NCBI RefSeq assembly: GCF_029227915.1
Contig: NC_079878.1
Span: forward strand, 33,817,501-33,881,500
Direction: 5' to 3'
DNA from: Hydractinia symbiolongicarpus
Lineage: Eukaryota > Cnidaria > Hydrozoa > Anthoathecata > Hydractiniidae
Length of the DNA: 64,000 bases
Made by a program: the position numbers and the translations under genes. Positions 62,062 through 64,000 of the stretch are shown piece by piece. Below the pieces are notes generated by a model. That model saw only the letters and a program-made list of their open reading frames with translations, searched no databases and was not told the origin of the DNA. How positions within the stretch are numbered: the stretch's first letter is position 1; each line of letters starts with the position of its first letter.

Positions 62062-64000
62062 CATGTTGGTACGAATATGTGACCCAACCGGGGTAACTCA
62101 AACGGACTGACTACGTTAGAAAGTCAATGAAATGTAGTTTTTGAAACTGTCGCTATTTTTTAGCGCGCAATAACGGCTAGGATTGGTCCCACAGTAAAAA
62201 ATGACTTATTAATCAAAATTTTTTTAAATAAAGCGCTACCACAGCGCCCAGTGTAATCGCTGAGTTCCGGCAATCACGTCAAATTAAGAAAAATGTTTTT
62301 TCTTGGAGTCCAATTGTCTCATTTATCACATTTATCAGGTCACAGTCCAAAGTTAGTTCAATTAAGTCCCACAGTCAATAGTTTCATTGTTTAAAAGGTA
62401 CAACCTAGTAATCTCAGAAAAATATCGCAAAATATATCTCGGTACGAATATGTGACCCAACCGTTGTAACTCAAACGGACTGACACCGTTAGAAAGTCAA
62501 TGAAATGCAGTTTTTGAAACTGTCGCTATTTCTTCAGCGCGCGATAACGGCTAGGATTGGTCCCACAGCAAAAAATGACTTATAAATCTAAATTTTTAAA
62601 TGAAGCGCTACCACAGCGCCCAGTGTAATCCCTGAGTTCCGGCAATCATGTCAAATAAAGAAGAATGTTATTTCTTGGAGTCCAATTTTCTCATTTATCA
62701 CATTTATCAGGTCACAGTCCAAGGTTAGTTCATTTAAGTCCCACAGTCAATCGCTTCACTGTAAAAAGCGATGCAACCTAGTGATATCAGGTAAATATCG
62801 CAAAATACATGTTGGTACGAATATGTGACCCAACCGTTGTAACTCAAACGGACTGACTACGTTAGAAAGTCAATGAAATTTAGTTTTTGAAACTGTCGCT
62901 ATTTCTTTAGCGCGCAATAACGGCTAGGATTAGTCCCACAGTAAAAAATGACTTATTATTCTAAATTTTTAAATAAAGCGCTACCACAGCGCCCAGTGTA
63001 ATCGCTGAGTTCCGGCAATCACGTCAAATTAAGAAAAATGTTATTTCTTGGATTCCAATTGTCTCTTTTATCACATTAATCAGGTCACAGTCCAAAGTTA
63101 GTTCAATTAAGTCCTACAGTCAATCATTTTATTTTTAAAAGTGATGCAACCTAGTAATATGAAAAAATTATCGCTAAATACATGTTGGTACGAATATGTG
63201 ACCCAACCGTTGTAACTCAAACGGACTGACGCCGTGAGAAAGTCAATGAAATGTAGTTTTTGAAACTGTCGCTATTTTTTCAGCGAGCGATAACGGCTAG
63301 GATTGGTCCCACAGTAAAAATTGACTGATATATCTAAATTTTTAAATGAAGCGCTAACACAGCGCCCAGTGTTATCCCTGAGTTCCGGCAATCATGTCAA
63401 ATGAAGAAGAATGTTATTTCTTGGAGTCCAATTTTCTCATTTATCACATTTATCAGGTCACAGTCCAAAGTTAGTTCATTTAAGTCCCACAGTCAATCGT
63501 TTCACTGTTAAAAGCGATGCAACCTAGTAATATCAGATAAATACCGCTAAATACATGTTGTTACGAATATGTAACCTAACCGGTGTAACTCAAACGGACT
63601 GACACCGTTAGAAAGTCAATGAAATGTAGTTTTTGAAACTGTCGCTATTTCTTTAGCGCGCGATAACGGCTAGGATTGGCCCCACAGTAAATAATGACTT
63701 ATAAATCTGAATGTTTAAACAAAGCGCTACCACAGCGCCCAGTGTAATCGCTGAGTTCCGGCAATCACGTCAAATGAAGAAGAATGTTATTTCTTGGAGT
63801 CCAATTTTCTCATTTATCACATTTATCAGGTCACAGTCCAAAGTTAGTTCATTTAAGTCCCACAGTCAATCGTTTCACTGTTAAAAGCGATGCAACCTAG
63901 TAATATCAGATAAATATCGCTAAATACATGTTGTTACGAATATGTAACCTAACCGGTGTAACTCAAACGGACTGACACCGTTAGAAAGTCAATGAAATGT
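62062..64000 (+). repeat. Mixed monomers returning to A/B type at the window end
   Basis: Anchors 62068, 62441, 62814, 63187, 63560 and 63933. The monomer at 62068 ends with an A-class tail and an ATATATCTCGG edge. 62441 ends with GTGATATCAGG. 63187 is a B relative (GTGAGAAAG, CAGCGAGCG, GACTGATATATC). 63560 and 63933 both begin CATGTTGTTACGAATATGTAA with CCTAACCGG, a start seen in the first domain (2610, 4840, 6701). The last monomer is cut by the window end, so the array continues. Confidence 0.88.

Larger units (their letters stand above)
1..64000 (+). repeat. Satellite DNA array of ~372 bp monomers, continuous across the window
   Basis: Every part of the window aligns to one roughly 372 bp unit. 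It runs from a CATGTTGGTACGAATATGTG-like edge through a GAAACTGTCGCTATTTCTTC segment, a variable CAGCGNNCG box, an oligo-A/T stretch (TCTAAATTTTTAAAT), GCGCTACCACAGCGCCC, GAGTTCCGGCAATCACGTCA, TTTATCAGGTCACAGTCC, AAGTCCCACAGTCAATCG and GCGATGCAACCTAGTAAT, ending in ATATCGCTAAATA. All copies are head to tail on this strand. Hand-placed phase anchors give 177 starts, mostly 371-375 bp apart. No stretch over 300 bases falls outside the repeat. A 372 bp unit is about two nucleosome repeats, which is common in centromeric satellites, but centromere function is inferred only. I do not recognise the family. Confidence 0.98.

Noticed and set aside
62205-62230. Possible retroposon poly-T tail at the longer T run
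   Set aside because: It is a two-base expansion of the normal AATTTTTAAAT stretch inside an otherwise intact monomer, with no flanking insertion or target duplication.
1-64000. CRISPR-like array
   Set aside because: The repeats are contiguous ~372 bp units without unique spacers and without short direct repeats of 25-40 bp.
1-64000. Known satellite families of similar length (for example the ~360 bp insect satellites)
   Set aside because: I cannot match the sequence to any of them from memory with confidence. A database search with one monomer would decide.

Overview
The whole 64 kb window is one uninterrupted satellite DNA array. I see no gene, RNA gene, transposon, CRISPR array or other unique sequence. 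The array is a head-to-tail series of a roughly 372 bp monomer, always in the same orientation. I placed 177 monomer starts by hand using a phase anchor, the base that follows the CATGTT (or ATATCTC) box, i.e. the first base of GGTAC. Almost all spacings are 371-375 bp. The exceptions are 136 (at 14147), 341 (21734), 351 (55011), 369 (33266, 34754, 38474), 69 (45553 and 53574), 245 (45622 and 46613) and 250 bp (53643).

This points to eukaryotic pericentromeric or centromeric heterochromatin, known from a long-read assembly. A hand count of one representative 373 bp monomer gives about 38% GC and 17 CpG, which is more than base composition predicts. This argues against a genome or locus worn down by heavy CpG methylation and loosely suggests an invertebrate. 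I do not recognise the satellite family and cannot name the species.

Layout. 1-17.25 kb: an A/B domain. A monomers are 371 bp with an oligo-T run and a CAGCGGGCG box; B monomers are 373 bp with CAGCGAGCG. They form 744 bp dimers, 1,115 bp trimers and about 2,234 bp blocks. 17.25-23.2 kb: a C-type domain with a 2,237 bp six-monomer higher-order repeat (HOR), two full copies plus a broken third. 23.2-25.05 kb: an A/B island inside C. 24.4-27.36 kb: a 1,491 bp tandem duplication that copies part of that island with C monomers. 27.3-31.4 kb: shuffled C monomers. 31.4-47.2 kb: more diverged monomers with a duplication offset by 3,720 bp. 47.2-53.9 kb: diverged monomers sharing blocks with 43-46 kb. 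53.9-62.06 kb: a Q-R-S-T higher-order repeat in four copies (1,841, 2,235, 1,863 and 1,863 bp), the last three nearly identical. 62.06-64 kb: mixed monomers drifting back to the A/B type.

The informative content is structural: nested amplification units of 1, 2, 3, 4, 5 and 6 monomers, chimeric monomers marking recombination points, and deletion derivatives carried along inside larger duplications. There is also a set of short dyads, including a near-palindrome at one class of monomer edge. Any centromere role is inference; the sequence alone does not show it.
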